This document shows positions 54,465 through 63,677 of a DNA stretch of 64,000 bases, piece after piece (within the stretch, counting starts at the first letter, position 1; every line of letters starts with the position of its first letter). Origin of the DNA: Xanthobacter oligotrophicus (lineage in GTDB: Bacteria > Pseudomonadota > Alphaproteobacteria > Rhizobiales > Xanthobacteraceae); NCBI RefSeq assembly GCF_008364685.1, contig NZ_VTTL01000008.1, positions 62,001-126,000 of the forward strand, read 5' to 3'. Made by a program: the position numbers and the translations under genes. Under the pieces are notes generated by a model. It made no database searches. It was given only the letters and a program-made list of their open reading frames with translations, and was not told the DNA's origin.

Positions 54465-55940
54465 ATGGTTGCGCGTGTGGTCGCGGTCGACCCCTTCGAT
54501 ATCATCGTGTTCGGCGCCACCGGTGACCTCGCGCGGCGTAAGCTGCTGCCGGCCCTGTTCGAGCGCGATCTCGCCGGCCAGATGCCCGACGAGGCCCGCA
54601 TCATCGGCGTGTCGCGGCGTCCCATGGAGCGGGCGGCATTCCAGGACTTCGCCCGGGACGCCGTGGAGATGTCCGACGGCATCGAGGATGCCCGCCCGGA
54701 CCGCCTGGCCCATTTCCTCGACCGGCTCGACTATGTGGCGGTGGACGCCCAGTCCGACGCCGGCTGGGCGGACCTTGCCCGCCTGCTGGAGGAGGGGCGC
54801 GACCATGTCCGGGTGCTCTACCTCGCCGTGGGCCCGGACCTGTTCGATCCCATCTGCGCGCGCATCGGCGCCCACGGCATCGTCACCGACAAGACCCGCG
54901 TTGTGGTTGAAAAACCCGTGGGCAAGGATCTCGCCTCAGCGCTGAAGGTCAATGCCGCCGTCGGCAAGGTCTTCCGCGAGGAAGCGGTGTTCCGCATCGA
55001 CCATTATCTCGGCAAGGAGACGGTGCAGAACCTGATGGCGCTCAGGTTCGCCAACGCCCTGTTCGAGCCGGTGTGGAACAATGCCCACATCGACCATGTA
55101 CAGATCACGGTAGCCGAGAGCATCGGCACCGCCGGCCGCGCCGGTTACTACGATACCGCCGGCGCCCTGCGCGACATGGTGCAGAACCACATTCTGCAAC
55201 TGCTCTGCCTGGTCGCCATGGAGCCCCCCGTGTCGCTGGACGCCGATGCGGTGCGCGACGAGAAGCTGAAGGTTCTCAAAGCCCTCACCCCCATCACCGA
55301 GGCTAATGCCGCCCAGCTTACCGTGCGCGGCCAGTATCGCGCCGGCGCCTCGGCGGGCGGGGCGGTGCCGGGCTATCTGGAGGAGCTGGGCTCCGCCACC
55401 TCGGAGACCGAGACCTTCGTGGCGCTGAAGGCGGAGATCGGCAACTGGCGCTGGTCCGGCGTGCCGTTCTACCTGCGCACCGGCAAGAGGCTGGCCTCGC
55501 GGGTGTCGGAGATCGTGGTGGCGTTCCGGCCCATCCCCCATTCGGTGTTCGATGCGCAGGCGGGGCCCATCATGGCCAACCGCCTGGTCATGCGGCTCCA
55601 GCCCGACGAGGGCGTGAAGCTGTGGCTGATGATCAAGGATCCCGGCCCCGGCGGCATGCGGCTCCAGCACGTGCCCCTCGACATGAGCTTCGCCAGCGTG
55701 TTCGGCGTGCGCAACGCCGACGCCTACGAGCGGCTCATCATGGATGTGGTGCGCGGCAACCAGACCCTGTTCATGCGCCGCGACGAGGTGGAGGCGGCCT
55801 GGAACTGGATCGATCCCATCCTGGATGCCTGGCGGACCTCCCGCGAACCGCCCAAGCCCTATACCGCCGGCACCTGGGGTCCCTCCGCCGCCATCGCCCT
55901 CATCGAGCGGGACGGACGGACCTGGACCGACGATGCCTGA
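54465..55940 (+). CDS. zwf: Glucose-6-phosphate 1-dehydrogenase
   Basis: A 491-residue enzyme. The nucleotide motif is FGATGDLARRKLLPAL, the active site FRIDHYLGKETVQN, and VVVEKPVGKDL is also present. Chosen start ATG 54465 has AGGGGGAGAG upstream; the 26 in-frame codons before it are low-complexity. It oxidises glucose-6-phosphate to the 6-phosphogluconolactone, feeding the Entner-Doudoroff or pentose-phosphate route. Its stop overlaps the start of pgl. Confidence 0.95.
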   Translation: MVARVVAVDPFDIIVFGATGDLARRKLLPALFERDLAGQMPDEARIIGVSRRPMERAAFQDFARDAVEMSDGIEDARPDRLAHFLDRLDYVAVDAQSDAGWADLARLLEEGRDHVRVLYLAVGPDLFDPICARIGAHGIVTDKTRVVVEKPVGKDLASALKVNAAVGKVFREEAVFRIDHYLGKETVQNLMALRFANALFEPVWNNAHIDHVQITVAESIGTAGRAGYYDTAGALRDMVQNHILQLLCLVAMEPPVSLDADAVRDEKLKVLKALTPITEANAAQLTVRGQYRAGASAGGAVPGYLEELGSATSETETFVALKAEIGNWRWSGVPFYLRTGKRLASRVSEIVVAFRPIPHSVFDAQAGPIMANRLVMRLQPDEGVKLWLMIKDPGPGGMRLQHVPLDMSFASVFGVRNADAYERLIMDVVRGNQTLFMRRDEVEAAWNWIDPILDAWRTSREPPKPYTAGTWGPSAAIALIERDGRTWTDDA

Positions 55941-56676
55941 GGCCGCCATTTCCGAGACCCCCATGACGACACCCGCCTTCCCCTTCGCCCTCGCCGCTTA
56001 CGACGACCCCGCCGCACTCGCCCGCGCCCTGGCGGCGCACGTAGCGGAGGCGCTACGGGCCCGCGTCGCCCGCGACGGATCGGCGAGCCTCGCCATCTCC
56101 GGCGGCCGCACGCCGACGCGCTTCTTCGAGACCCTGTCCGGCGCGCCGCTGGACTGGAGCCGCATCGCGGTGACCCTGGTGGACGAGCGCTGGGTGCCGG
56201 AGACCTCGGAGCGCTCCAACGCCGCCCTGGTGCGGCGCCACCTGCTGAAGGGGCCGGCCGCCGCCGCGCGCTTCGTGCCGCTCTTCACCGGCGCGCCGAC
56301 GCCGGAAGACGGACTTGCGGACGCCGAAGCGGCCGTCGCCGCCCTGCCCGCTCCGTTCGCCGCCGTGGTGCTGGGCATGGGGGACGACGGGCACACCGCT
56401 TCCTTCTTCCCTGGTGCAGAGGCTCTTTCCGCCGCCATCGACCCGGGCGGCACGGCGCGCCTCATGGCGGTGCGGGCCGAAGGGGCCGGCGAGCCGCGCA
56501 TCACCTTCACCCTGCCGCCCCTCGTCGCGGCCGACCTGCTGCTCCTCCACATCGAAGGCGCAACCAAGCGCGCGGTGCTGGAGCGGGCTGCGGCCGGTGG
56601 CGATGCGGCGGAACTGCCCATCCGCGCCGTGCTCGGCAACGCCCCCAGGCCGCTCGACGTGCTCTGGTGTCCCTGA
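55933..56676 (+). CDS. pgl: 6-phosphogluconolactonase
   Basis: A 247-residue DevB-type lactonase with LAISGGRTPTRFFE, VTLVDERWVP and VVLGMGDDGHTASFFPG. The ATG lies 8 nt inside zwf; an internal ATG at 55963 is possible. It hydrolyses the product of Zwf to 6-phosphogluconate. Coupled zwf-pgl-pgi order makes a compact glucose-6-phosphate module. Confidence 0.93.
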   Translation: MPEAAISETPMTTPAFPFALAAYDDPAALARALAAHVAEALRARVARDGSASLAISGGRTPTRFFETLSGAPLDWSRIAVTLVDERWVPETSERSNAALVRRHLLKGPAAAARFVPLFTGAPTPEDGLADAEAAVAALPAPFAAVVLGMGDDGHTASFFPGAEALSAAIDPGGTARLMAVRAEGAGEPRITFTLPPLVAADLLLLHIEGATKRAVLERAAAGGDAAELPIRAVLGNAPRPLDVLWCP

Positions 56677-56761
56677 AGCCTGATTTGCTCGCCTCTCATT
56701 TCCTTCCCGCGACCCGGGTTCCCACATTGCCCGCAAAGGGCCTGACGGAGATTTCGCGCCC

Positions 56762-58417
56762 ATGACGTCCATCGCCCCGTCCAACGCCCTCGCGACCGAC
56801 GCCGCCTTCAAGGCCCTCGCCACCGCCTGGACCGCCCGCGAGGGACGCATCCTCGACCTGTTCACGACGCCGGACCGGTTCGAGCGCTTTTCGGTGGCCT
56901 ATGGCGACCTGCTCATCGACTTCTCCAAGACTGCCATCACGGACGACATCCTCAAGCTGCTCCTCGACCTCGCCCGCGCGGGCGGGGTGGAGGCGCAGCG
57001 CGACGCCATGTTCGCCGGCGACCACATCAACCTCACCGAGGATCGCGCGGTGCTGCACACCGCTTTGCGCGACCAGGCGAGCGAGACCATCCAGGTGGAC
57101 GGCATCGACGTGAAGCCCGGCGTGGTGGAGACGCTGGCGCGGCTGGGCGATTTCGCTTCGGGCGTGCGCGAAGGCCGCATCGCCGGAGCGCGGGGCAGCG
57201 TCATCACCGACGTGGTGAACATCGGCATCGGCGGCTCGGATTTGGGGCCGGCCATGGTGACGCTGGCGCTCGCGCCCTACCACGACGGGCCGCGCTGCCA
57301 CTTCGTCTCCAACGTGGACAGCGCCCACATCACCGACGTGCTGAAGAGGCTCGACCCCGCCACCACCCTGTTCATCGTGGCCTCCAAGACCTTCACCACG
57401 GTGGAGACCATGACCAACGCCGCCACCGCGCGCGCCTTCATCGTGAATGCGCTGGGCGAGGAGGCCGTGGGCGCCCATTTCGCCGCCGTCTCCACGGCGC
57501 TCGACAAGGTGGGGGCCTTCGGCATCCCCGCCGATCGCATCTTCGGCTTCTGGGACTGGGTGGGCGGGCGCTATTCGGTGTGGTCGGCCATCGGCCTGCC
57601 GCTCATGCTCGCCATCGGCCCGGACCGGTTCCGGGAATTCCTCGCCGGCGCGGCGGCCATGGACGAGCACTTCCGCTCCGCTCCCCTCGACCAGAACCTG
57701 CCGGTGCTGCTGGGTCTCGTCGGGCTGTGGCATCGCAATGCCTGCGGCTTCCCGAGCCGCGCCATCATCCCCTACGACCAGCGCCTCGCCCGGTTGCCGG
57801 CCTATCTCCAGCAACTCGACATGGAGAGCAACGGCAAGAGCGTGACACGGGACGGGACCGCCGTTGCCCGGCCCACCGGCCCCATCGTGTGGGGCGAGCC
57901 CGGCACCAATGCGCAGCACGCTTTCTTCCAGCTGTTGCACCAGGGCACGGATATCGTGCCGGTGGAATTCCTGGTGGGGGCGCAGAGCCACGAGCCGACG
58001 CTGAAGGACCACCAGGACCTGCTGGTGGCCAATTGCCTTGCCCAGTCCGAGGCGCTGATGCGCGGGCGCACGCTGGAGGAAGCCACGGCCCAGCTCAAGG
58101 CCAAAGGCATGGCCGAGGACAAGGTGGCGGAGATCGCGCCCCATCGCGTCTTCCCCGGCGACCGCCCGTCGCTGACCATCGCCTATGCCACCCTCGACCC
58201 GTTCACCCTCGGGCGCATCATCGCGCTCTACGAACACCGGGTGTTCGTGGAAGCGGCAGTGTGGGGCATCAACGCCTTCGACCAGTGGGGCGTGGAACTG
58301 GGCAAGGAGCTCGCGACCCAGTTTCTGCCGGCCGTCACCGGCGGCGCGCTGCCGCCGAGCGCTTCGGCGTCCACCTCCGGCCTGATCGCCCATCTCGACG
58401 CCGTCGCCGGGGGCTGA
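56762..58417 (+). CDS. pgi: Glucose-6-phosphate isomerase
   Basis: A 551-residue enzyme with the signature [38 protein letters not shown] and a C-terminal [13 protein letters not shown]. It interconverts glucose-6-phosphate and fructose-6-phosphate, allowing cycling through Zwf. It lies 85 nt after pgl and is probably in the same operon. Confidence 0.95.
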   Translation: MTSIAPSNALATDAAFKALATAWTAREGRILDLFTTPDRFERFSVAYGDLLIDFSKTAITDDILKLLLDLARAGGVEAQRDAMFAGDHINLTEDRAVLHTALRDQASETIQVDGIDVKPGVVETLARLGDFASGVREGRIAGARGSVITDVVNIGIGGSDLGPAMVTLALAPYHDGPRCHFVSNVDSAHITDVLKRLDPATTLFIVASKTFTTVETMTNAATARAFIVNALGEEAVGAHFAAVSTALDKVGAFGIPADRIFGFWDWVGGRYSVWSAIGLPLMLAIGPDRFREFLAGAAAMDEHFRSAPLDQNLPVLLGLVGLWHRNACGFPSRAIIPYDQRLARLPAYLQQLDMESNGKSVTRDGTAVARPTGPIVWGEPGTNAQHAFFQLLHQGTDIVPVEFLVGAQSHEPTLKDHQDLLVANCLAQSEALMRGRTLEEATAQLKAKGMAEDKVAEIAPHRVFPGDRPSLTIAYATLDPFTLGRIIALYEHRVFVEAAVWGINAFDQWGVELGKELATQFLPAVTGGALPPSASASTSGLIAHLDAVAGG

Positions 58418-58458
58418 TCCCTTCCCTTTAGGCAGGTAGCGCGTTCTTCCCGCCAGCT

Positions 58459-58493
58459 CCCGCATGTGCGATGCTGCTATGCAGCAATGCGGG
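58459..58493 (+). other. Two-part hairpin after pgi
   Basis: Outer arms CCCGCAT/ATGCGGG and inner arms GCTGC/GCAGC with a TAT loop make a compact stem-loop 42 nt after the pgi stop. It is followed by GGTTCC rather than a T-run, so it is only a weak candidate terminator. It directly precedes the operator-like dyad at 58505. Confidence 0.35.
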
Positions 58494-58504
58494 GGTTCCT
58501 CTGC

Positions 58505-58517
58505 GTATTATGTATAC
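58505..58517. promoter_or_regulatory. GTAT-N5-ATAC dyad before a small membrane protein gene
   Basis: GTATTATGTATAC fits GTAT-N5-ATAC. Twelve of its bases (ATTATGTATACC, 58507-58518) recur exactly in reverse orientation before the first OxlT-like gene at 60441-60452. It lies about 100-115 nt before the ATG at 58620, much like the distance at the OxlT gene. It is probably an operator for a shared regulator. Confidence 0.5.
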
Positions 58518-58619
58518 CACATCGATCTCAGCCTGCGCTATGAAGAGGTCGATCCCGGTGGTGCATCGCACATGAGGGCTCATTCGGGGGCGGCACTTGA
58601 GGTGCCTGGAGAGAAGATG

Positions 58620-58838
58620 ATGAACGCGCTTGAACTGACGGCCTTCGGCCTTTTCGGCATTGTGCTCTCGCTCGCGGTTACCGGCCTGAACGCACAGAAG
58701 CCTTATATGTCGGTCGCCGGCGGCATGGGCATTCCGGTGGAAGACGTTCTGCTGCAGCCGTCCGAGCCGCGTTTCGCCTCTGTGCACACCGCCGCCAACG
58801 GCGCGGTGGAAGTGGCCGTCGCGCCCCACCACAACTGA
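58620..58838 (+). CDS. Small single-helix membrane protein, possibly of the oxalate regulon
   Basis: About 72 residues starting at ATG 58620 (ATG 58617 is also possible), with GGAGAG at 58608-58613. The first 25 residues are one hydrophobic helix (LTAFGLFGIVLSLAVTGLNA), perhaps an uncleaved anchor or a signal peptide; the rest is soluble and ends in a histidine pair. I do not recognise the family. The promoter-like dyad it shares with the oxalate/formate antiporter gene suggests co-regulation. Confidence 0.6.
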   Translation: MNALELTAFGLFGIVLSLAVTGLNAQKPYMSVAGGMGIPVEDVLLQPSEPRFASVHTAANGAVEVAVAPHHN

Positions 58839-58900
58839 TGAAGCCCCCTCGGGGTGGATCGGGGACCTTCGGTGTCCAGATGCACCTGCGGACAGAAAGA

Positions 58901-58922
58901 AGGGAGCGGCAAGCCGCTCCCT
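58901..58922 (-). terminator. Probable terminator of the first OxlT-like gene
   Basis: A perfect 9-bp stem, AGGGAGCGG/CCGCTCCCT, with a CAAG loop, is followed on the minus strand by the T-rich run TCTTTCTGTC. It lies 83 nt beyond the stop of the antiporter gene at 59005. Confidence 0.5.
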
Positions 58923-59004
58923 CAAGGTAGGCCCGGGGTAGGAGGGCCAAAGTGAAGTCCGAGGACGGGACCGGGTTTCCCCGCCCCCGTCCGTCGGCCA
59001 ATCT

Positions 59005-60315
59005 TCAGCTGACGACCTTGGCGCTTTGGACCTCCACGTCCTCCTTCGCCGCCGCTCCCAGCACGAAGCGGGCGCGCAGCGGCTTCAGGACGAAGAGCGC
59101 CATGAGCGCGGCGATGGCGTTGACGCCCGCCGTCAGCATGAACACTAGGTCCCAGTTGCCGAGCTTGGCAACCGCGACCGAGGCCAGCGGCACCACGAGC
59201 GAGGCAGTGCCCTTCGCGGTGTAGAGCAGGCCAGCGTTGGTGGTGGCGAAACGCGAGCCGAAGGTGTCGCCGCAGGTCGCCGGGAACAGCGAGTAGATCT
59301 CACCCCAGGCGAAGAAGACGAGGCCGGTGAGGATCACGAACGCGATCGGGTCGGCACCGAAATGGGCCAGAGCCAGCACGCCCACCGCTTCCAGCGAGAA
59401 GGCGATGAACATGGTGTTCTCGCGCCCGATATTGTCCGACACCCAGCCGAAGAACGGGCGGGTGACGCCGTTGAGTACCCGGTCGATGGACAGGGCGAAG
59501 GTCAGGGCCGGCAAGGTGAGGCCCATGATCGAGACCGGCACGTCGGCGATCTTGAAGTCCTTGGCGATGGAGCCGAGCTGGGCCGTGGCCATCAGGCCGC
59601 CCGCCGCCACCAGCACGAACATCAGGTACATGACCCAGAACACCGGGGCCTTCAGCATCTCCCCCGGACCATAGCTGCGACGGCTCTGGGTGGTGGAGGT
59701 GGAGGCGACGACCGGCACCTGGCCGGGCTTCGGGCTCATCAGGAACAGCGACGCGACGAGCACGACGGCACCCTGGATCAGGCCGAAGAACAGGAAGGTG
59801 TGCTCGTAGCCCTGCGCCTTGATCATGGCCGCGATGGGCACGATGGTCAGGGCCGATCCGGCGCCGAAGCCGGCGGCGGTGATGCCAGCGGCAAGGCCGC
59901 GGCGATCGGGGAACCACTTCAGCGCCGCACCCACGGCCGTACCGTAGACCGCGCCGGCGCCGGCGCCGCCGAGGGCGGCCGAGATGTACAGCATGGTGAG
60001 GCTGGAGGCGATGGAGTTGAGCCCCCAGGACAGGGCACACAGGATGCCGCCGATAAACACCACTGGCCGCGGCCCGAACTTGTCCACGAACCAGCCTTCC
60101 ACCGGGACCAGCCACGTCTCGAACACGACGAAGATGGTAAAGGCCACCTGGATGGCGGCGCGACCCCACTGGTGTTTCTCGTTCATCGGTTCGACGAACA
60201 GCGTCCAGCCGTACTGGAGGTTGGCGATCATGGACATGCAGACCACGCCGATGGCGAGCTGCATCCATCTTCCGCCCAACGGCCCGCGCACGGGCGTCGA
60301 AAGATTCTGCGACAT
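59005..60315 (-). CDS. Oxalate/formate antiporter-like MFS transporter (first copy)
   Basis: A 436-residue MFS protein with twelve helices, starting at ATG 60315 after a purine-rich AAGGGAAGGAA. Features of OxlT are WMQLAIGVVCMSMIANLQYGWTLFV, GPRPVVFIGGILCALSW and VLNGVTRPFFGWVSDNIGREN; the last holds the conserved arginine-rich loop. OxlT exchanges oxalate for formate. It lies 690 nt from a second copy and close to frc, so oxalate or a related dicarboxylate is the likely cargo. Two adjacent GTAT-type dyads precede it. Confidence 0.85.
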   Translation of the reverse strand: MSQNLSTPVRGPLGGRWMQLAIGVVCMSMIANLQYGWTLFVEPMNEKHQWGRAAIQVAFTIFVVFETWLVPVEGWFVDKFGPRPVVFIGGILCALSWGLNSIASSLTMLYISAALGGAGAGAVYGTAVGAALKWFPDRRGLAAGITAAGFGAGSALTIVPIAAMIKAQGYEHTFLFFGLIQGAVVLVASLFLMSPKPGQVPVVASTSTTQSRRSYGPGEMLKAPVFWVMYLMFVLVAAGGLMATAQLGSIAKDFKIADVPVSIMGLTLPALTFALSIDRVLNGVTRPFFGWVSDNIGRENTMFIAFSLEAVGVLALAHFGADPIAFVILTGLVFFAWGEIYSLFPATCGDTFGSRFATTNAGLLYTAKGTASLVVPLASVAVAKLGNWDLVFMLTAGVNAIAALMALFVLKPLRARFVLGAAAKEDVEVQSAKVVS

Positions 60316-60427
60316 TTCCTTCCCTTTCTCACTGGGGATCATCGAAAGCGATGAACGGCCCGTGACGGTCACCATTCTTGATGCGGGCCTTCTTGACCGA
60401 GCCCGCTCGCGTACCGAGAAGGAATCT

Positions 60428-60454
60428 GTATCAAAAATACGGTATACATAATGC
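60428..60454. promoter_or_regulatory. Tandem GTAT-N5-ATAC operator dyads before the first OxlT-like gene
   Basis: One exact dyad is GTATCAAAAATAC at 60428-60440. A second, with one arm mismatch (GCATTATGTATAC on the minus strand), lies 1 nt further at 60442-60454. They are 113-139 nt upstream of the ATG at 60315. The dyad form fits a dimeric GntR-type regulator, such as the partly visible gene at the right edge. Confidence 0.5.
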
Positions 60455-60714
60455 GTTTAACGGCTATGTAACTGATACATTCCGTTGTTTTCAGGGGTTA
60501 TCCGGAAGGGGAAGACCGCTTTCGCACGGCACGACCGAGCAGAGAACAGGTCCATATTCTTGATTCTTGATCGCATGCTCTCGACGGCGAGGCATATAAC
60601 GTCACTTTCTACATCGACACAATTGCGACCGATTGACAACCAATCCCGCGAATGCATCCGAAGACCTGCACGAGCACATGGACCTCTCGTGGTGTTCAGA
60701 TCGTGGCACACAGA

Positions 60715-60743
60715 CGAAAAAAGCCCCGGCACAAGGCCGGGGC
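60715..60743 (-). terminator. Rho-independent terminator for the second OxlT-like gene
   Basis: Read on the minus strand, a perfect 9-bp stem AGCCCCGGC/GCCGGGGCT with a 5-nt loop is followed by six T residues. It lies about 260 nt beyond the stop at 61006, so a long 3' UTR precedes it, unless an unseen gene ends here. Confidence 0.8.
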
Positions 60744-61005
60744 TTGAGGGGCCGCCACTTGGACGGCGGAGGGACGGGTTCGGTCGCCTTAGCCGGCGCA
60801 TGGCGCTGGCGGGGCGAAGCCCGGGGGCGCGCCGACCGGGTCCTGATCCGGACCTAGATCGTTCACGCGCCCTTGCCTTTGGGCTTCCGGATAGGCGCCG
60901 ATCGCCCTGCACCGCAGGATGACCGGAAAACATGTCGTGTCTTCTTGAACTTGAACCTTGCGGACCGACCAGGCCGGGCGCGCCGACCCGGTCGGATCTG
61001 AAAGG

Positions 61006-62301
61006 TCAGGCCGTCGCTTCGCGGGTCGTGGTCGCTGCGGCGGCCGCCTCGGCATTTTGCCGGTGGTGGCGCACCAGCATGGGCCGCAGGACGAAGAGCG
61101 CACCGAACGCCGCGGTCAGGTCCATGGCCGCCACCGTGTAGAGCACGGTGGTCCAGGTGCCCGTCGCCTCCATCAGGATGTTGGCGAGCGGCACCAGCAG
61201 GGCGGCGAAGCCCTTGGCCGTATAGAGCATGCCGTAGATCTTGCCGATGTGCTTGGAGCCGAAGGTATCCGCGGCAGTCGCCGAGAACAGGGAGTAGACT
61301 TCGCCCCAGGCCAGGAAGACGATGCCGGACAGGATGATGAACGCCCACGGATTGTGGCCGAACGTGCCCAGCGCGACGATGCCGATGCCTTCCATGGCGA
61401 AGGCGAAGAACATGGTCTTCTCACGGCCGATATGGTCGGAGATCCAGCCGAAGAAGGGGCGGGAGAAGCCGTTCAGGATGCGGTCCAGCATCAGGGCGAA
61501 GGGCAGCGCCGCCATGGCGAAGAAGTAGAGGTCGACGTTGATGTGCTTCACGCCGAGGTCTTCGGCGATCACGCCCAGCTGCGCCACGGCCATAAGGCCG
61601 CCGGACACGGTGAGGATGAACAGGGTGAGCATGATCCAGAACACGGGGGTCCGGAGCGCCTCGCCCAGGGTGTAGTCACGCCGGCTCTGGGCAACGTTGG
61701 ACGAATAGACCGTTTCGGTCTTGGACGGCGCCCGCAGGAAGCCGGCCGCAAGCAGGATCACCGCGCCCTGGATCAGGCCGAAGGTGAAGAAGGTATCCTG
61801 ATAGCCGCTCGTCTTGATCATGGCGGCGATGGGCAGGATGGTGAGCACGGTACCCGAGCCGTAGCCGGCCGCGGTGAGGCCCACGGCGAGGCCGCGGCGA
61901 TCCGGGAACCACTTCAGCGCGGCGTTCACGCAGGTGGCGTAGACGCAGCCGACGCCGATGCCGCCCACCGCCGCCGCCACATAGAGCGCCGTCAGGGATT
62001 CGGCATAGGAATTGAGCACCCAGGACAGGCCGGTGAACACACCGCCGACAAGCACCATGACCCGCGGGCCGTACTTGTCGATGAAATAGCCCTCGATGGG
62101 CGTCAGCCAGGTCTGCACCACGACGAAGACGGTGAAAGCCACCTGCACGGAGGCACGCGTCCATCCGCGCGTGGAGACGATTTCCGGGACGAAGAGCGTC
62201 CAGGAATACTGGATGTTCGCCGCGGCGACCATACAGACGATACCGGCGACAAGTTGCAGCCAGCGATTGGTCGCAGGCGCCTTTACTGCTGCTTCAACCA
62301 T
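61006..62301 (-). CDS. Oxalate/formate antiporter-like MFS transporter (second copy)
   Basis: A 431-residue MFS protein of the OxlT family (LVAGIVCMVAAANIQYSWTL, VLVGGVFTGLSWVLNS, and ILNGFSRPFFGWISDHIGRE with the family loop). GTAGGA lies 5 nt before the ATG at 62301. It is clearly related to the copy at 59005-60315 over its whole length, so the two probably arose by duplication or serve related substrates. It lies 106 nt after frc on the same strand and is probably co-transcribed with it. Confidence 0.85.
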   Translation of the reverse strand: MVEAAVKAPATNRWLQLVAGIVCMVAAANIQYSWTLFVPEIVSTRGWTRASVQVAFTVFVVVQTWLTPIEGYFIDKYGPRVMVLVGGVFTGLSWVLNSYAESLTALYVAAAVGGIGVGCVYATCVNAALKWFPDRRGLAVGLTAAGYGSGTVLTILPIAAMIKTSGYQDTFFTFGLIQGAVILLAAGFLRAPSKTETVYSSNVAQSRRDYTLGEALRTPVFWIMLTLFILTVSGGLMAVAQLGVIAEDLGVKHINVDLYFFAMAALPFALMLDRILNGFSRPFFGWISDHIGREKTMFFAFAMEGIGIVALGTFGHNPWAFIILSGIVFLAWGEVYSLFSATAADTFGSKHIGKIYGMLYTAKGFAALLVPLANILMEATGTWTTVLYTVAAMDLTAAFGALFVLRPMLVRHHRQNAEAAAAATTTREATA

Positions 62302-62325
62302 TTTTCCTACCCCTTGAGACTTTTT

Positions 62326-62338
62326 ATATTTTTGATGT
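62326..62338. promoter_or_regulatory. Degenerate GTAT-type dyad between frc and the second OxlT-like gene
   Basis: On the minus strand ACATCAAAAATAT matches the dyad before the first antiporter at 10 of 13 positions (the CAAAA centre is identical). It lies 25-37 nt before the ATG of the second antiporter. Next to it, 62345-62378, is an inverted repeat with 8-nt perfect arms (CCGCTCCA/TGGAGCGG), possibly an attenuator. Confidence 0.3.
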
Positions 62339-62407
62339 TGGTAACCGCTCCACCCTCTTTTTGTCCCTCATGGAGCGGCGGATGTTCAAACGGGCGTTTT
62401 TCTCCCG

Positions 62408-63637
62408 TCAGACTGCACCGGCGGCACGCATGCCGGCGATCTCTTCGTGGGTGTAGCCGAGCGTGGCCAGCACCTCGTCCGTATGCTCGCCGAGGAGCGG
62501 CGCGCGCTCGACGGGAACATGGCTTGCGGACAAATGGATGGGAGATCCCACGGTGACATAGGTGCCGCGCTCGGGATGCGGCACCTCCACCAGGAACCCA
62601 CGGTCATAGAGTGCGCGGTCCTCCAGGATGTCCTTGGTGGACAGCACCGGGCCGCAGGGCACGTCGATGGCCTTCAGAGCGGCCATGACATCGAACTTGG
62701 TGCGCTTGGCGGTCCAGCGCTCGATGATTTCGAAGCACTGGTCGAGCCTCTGGGCCCGCGCCTCGTGGGAGGCGAATTTCACGTCGTCGATGAGGTCCTT
62801 GCGGCCCACCAGCCGCATCAGCGGCGCCCAGCCCTGGGGCTGGATGATGACGTAGCAATAATCGTTCTCGCCCCCCGGCGCGCAGCGCAGGGCCGCGCCC
62901 GGCTGGCCGCCACCCGAGCAGTTGCCGGCCCGCGGCACGCAGTCCCCTTCCGGAGCGCCGGGATATTCGGTGAGCGGCCCGGCGTCGAGACGCTGCTGGT
63001 CGCGCAGCTTCACGCGCAGAAGGTTCACCACGCAGTCCTGCATGGCCACGTCCACCTTCTGGCCCTCCCCCGTGACGGTGCGCTGGTAGAGCGCCGCGAG
63101 GATGCCGGTGACGCAGTGGATGCCGGTGCCGGTATCGCCGATCTGGGCGCTGGAGGCGGTGGGCGGTCCGGAGCGCCAGCCCGTGGTGCTCATGGCGCCG
63201 CCCATGGCCTGGGCGATGGTCTCATAAGCCTTGGCGTCAACGCCGGCGCCCTCCGCGAAGCCACGGATGGAGGCATAGATCAGGCGGGGGTTACGGGCGC
63301 GGACGGCCTCGTAACCGAAGCCCTGACGATCCAGCACGCCGGGGCCGAAATTCTCGACAAGCACGTCGCAGGCGTCGATCAGGCGGCCCATGGCCTCCTG
63401 GCCCTGCGGCGTCTTGATGTTGATGGTGACGCTCTGCTTGTTGGCGTTCAGCATCGTGAAGTAAAGGCTGTCCACATTGGACTTGTCCCGCAGCTGCGAA
63501 CGGGTGATATCCCCGCGCCGCGGCATCTCAACCTTGATAACCTCAGCCCCCAGCCACGCAAGAAGTTGCGTCGCGGACGGGCCGGACTGCACGTGCGTCA
63601 TGTCCAGGACGCGCACGCCGTCGAGCGCCTTGCCCAT
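62408..63637 (-). CDS. frc: Formyl-CoA:oxalate CoA-transferase
   Basis: A 409-residue class III CoA-transferase. The catalytic Asp is in SAQIGDTGTGIHC, and the glycine loop GGGQPGAALRC marks the Frc branch rather than carnitine or racemase relatives. The start ATG 63637 has GGGAG close upstream. It moves CoA from formyl-CoA to oxalate in oxalate catabolism; the partner oxalyl-CoA decarboxylase (oxc) is not in this window. It is followed by the antiporter gene in the same direction. Its long leader holds a hairpin array. Confidence 0.88.
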   Translation of the reverse strand: MGKALDGVRVLDMTHVQSGPSATQLLAWLGAEVIKVEMPRRGDITRSQLRDKSNVDSLYFTMLNANKQSVTINIKTPQGQEAMGRLIDACDVLVENFGPGVLDRQGFGYEAVRARNPRLIYASIRGFAEGAGVDAKAYETIAQAMGGAMSTTGWRSGPPTASSAQIGDTGTGIHCVTGILAALYQRTVTGEGQKVDVAMQDCVVNLLRVKLRDQQRLDAGPLTEYPGAPEGDCVPRAGNCSGGGQPGAALRCAPGGENDYCYVIIQPQGWAPLMRLVGRKDLIDDVKFASHEARAQRLDQCFEIIERWTAKRTKFDVMAALKAIDVPCGPVLSTKDILEDRALYDRGFLVEVPHPERGTYVTVGSPIHLSASHVPVERAPLLGEHTDEVLATLGYTHEEIAGMRAAGAV

Positions 63638-63677
63638 GCATCCACTCCCGGATTTCCCTGCCCTGATTTGCGGAGCC

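Larger units (their letters stand above)
60316..61005. other. Intergenic region between the two antiporter genes (690 nt)
   Basis: It contains the promoter of the first antiporter (operator dyads at 60428-60454 and a looser ATGTA-N5-TACAT at 60466-60480), a relatively AT-rich stretch to about 60660, and a strong minus-strand terminator at 60715-60743. The frame open on the plus strand at 60485-60922 has no family resemblance or ribosome site. About 260 nt between that terminator and the second antiporter's stop are unexplained. Confidence 0.55.

Noticed and set aside
60485-60922. Plus-strand frame between the two antiporter genes
   Set aside because: It crosses a strong minus-strand terminator and has no motif or ribosome site.
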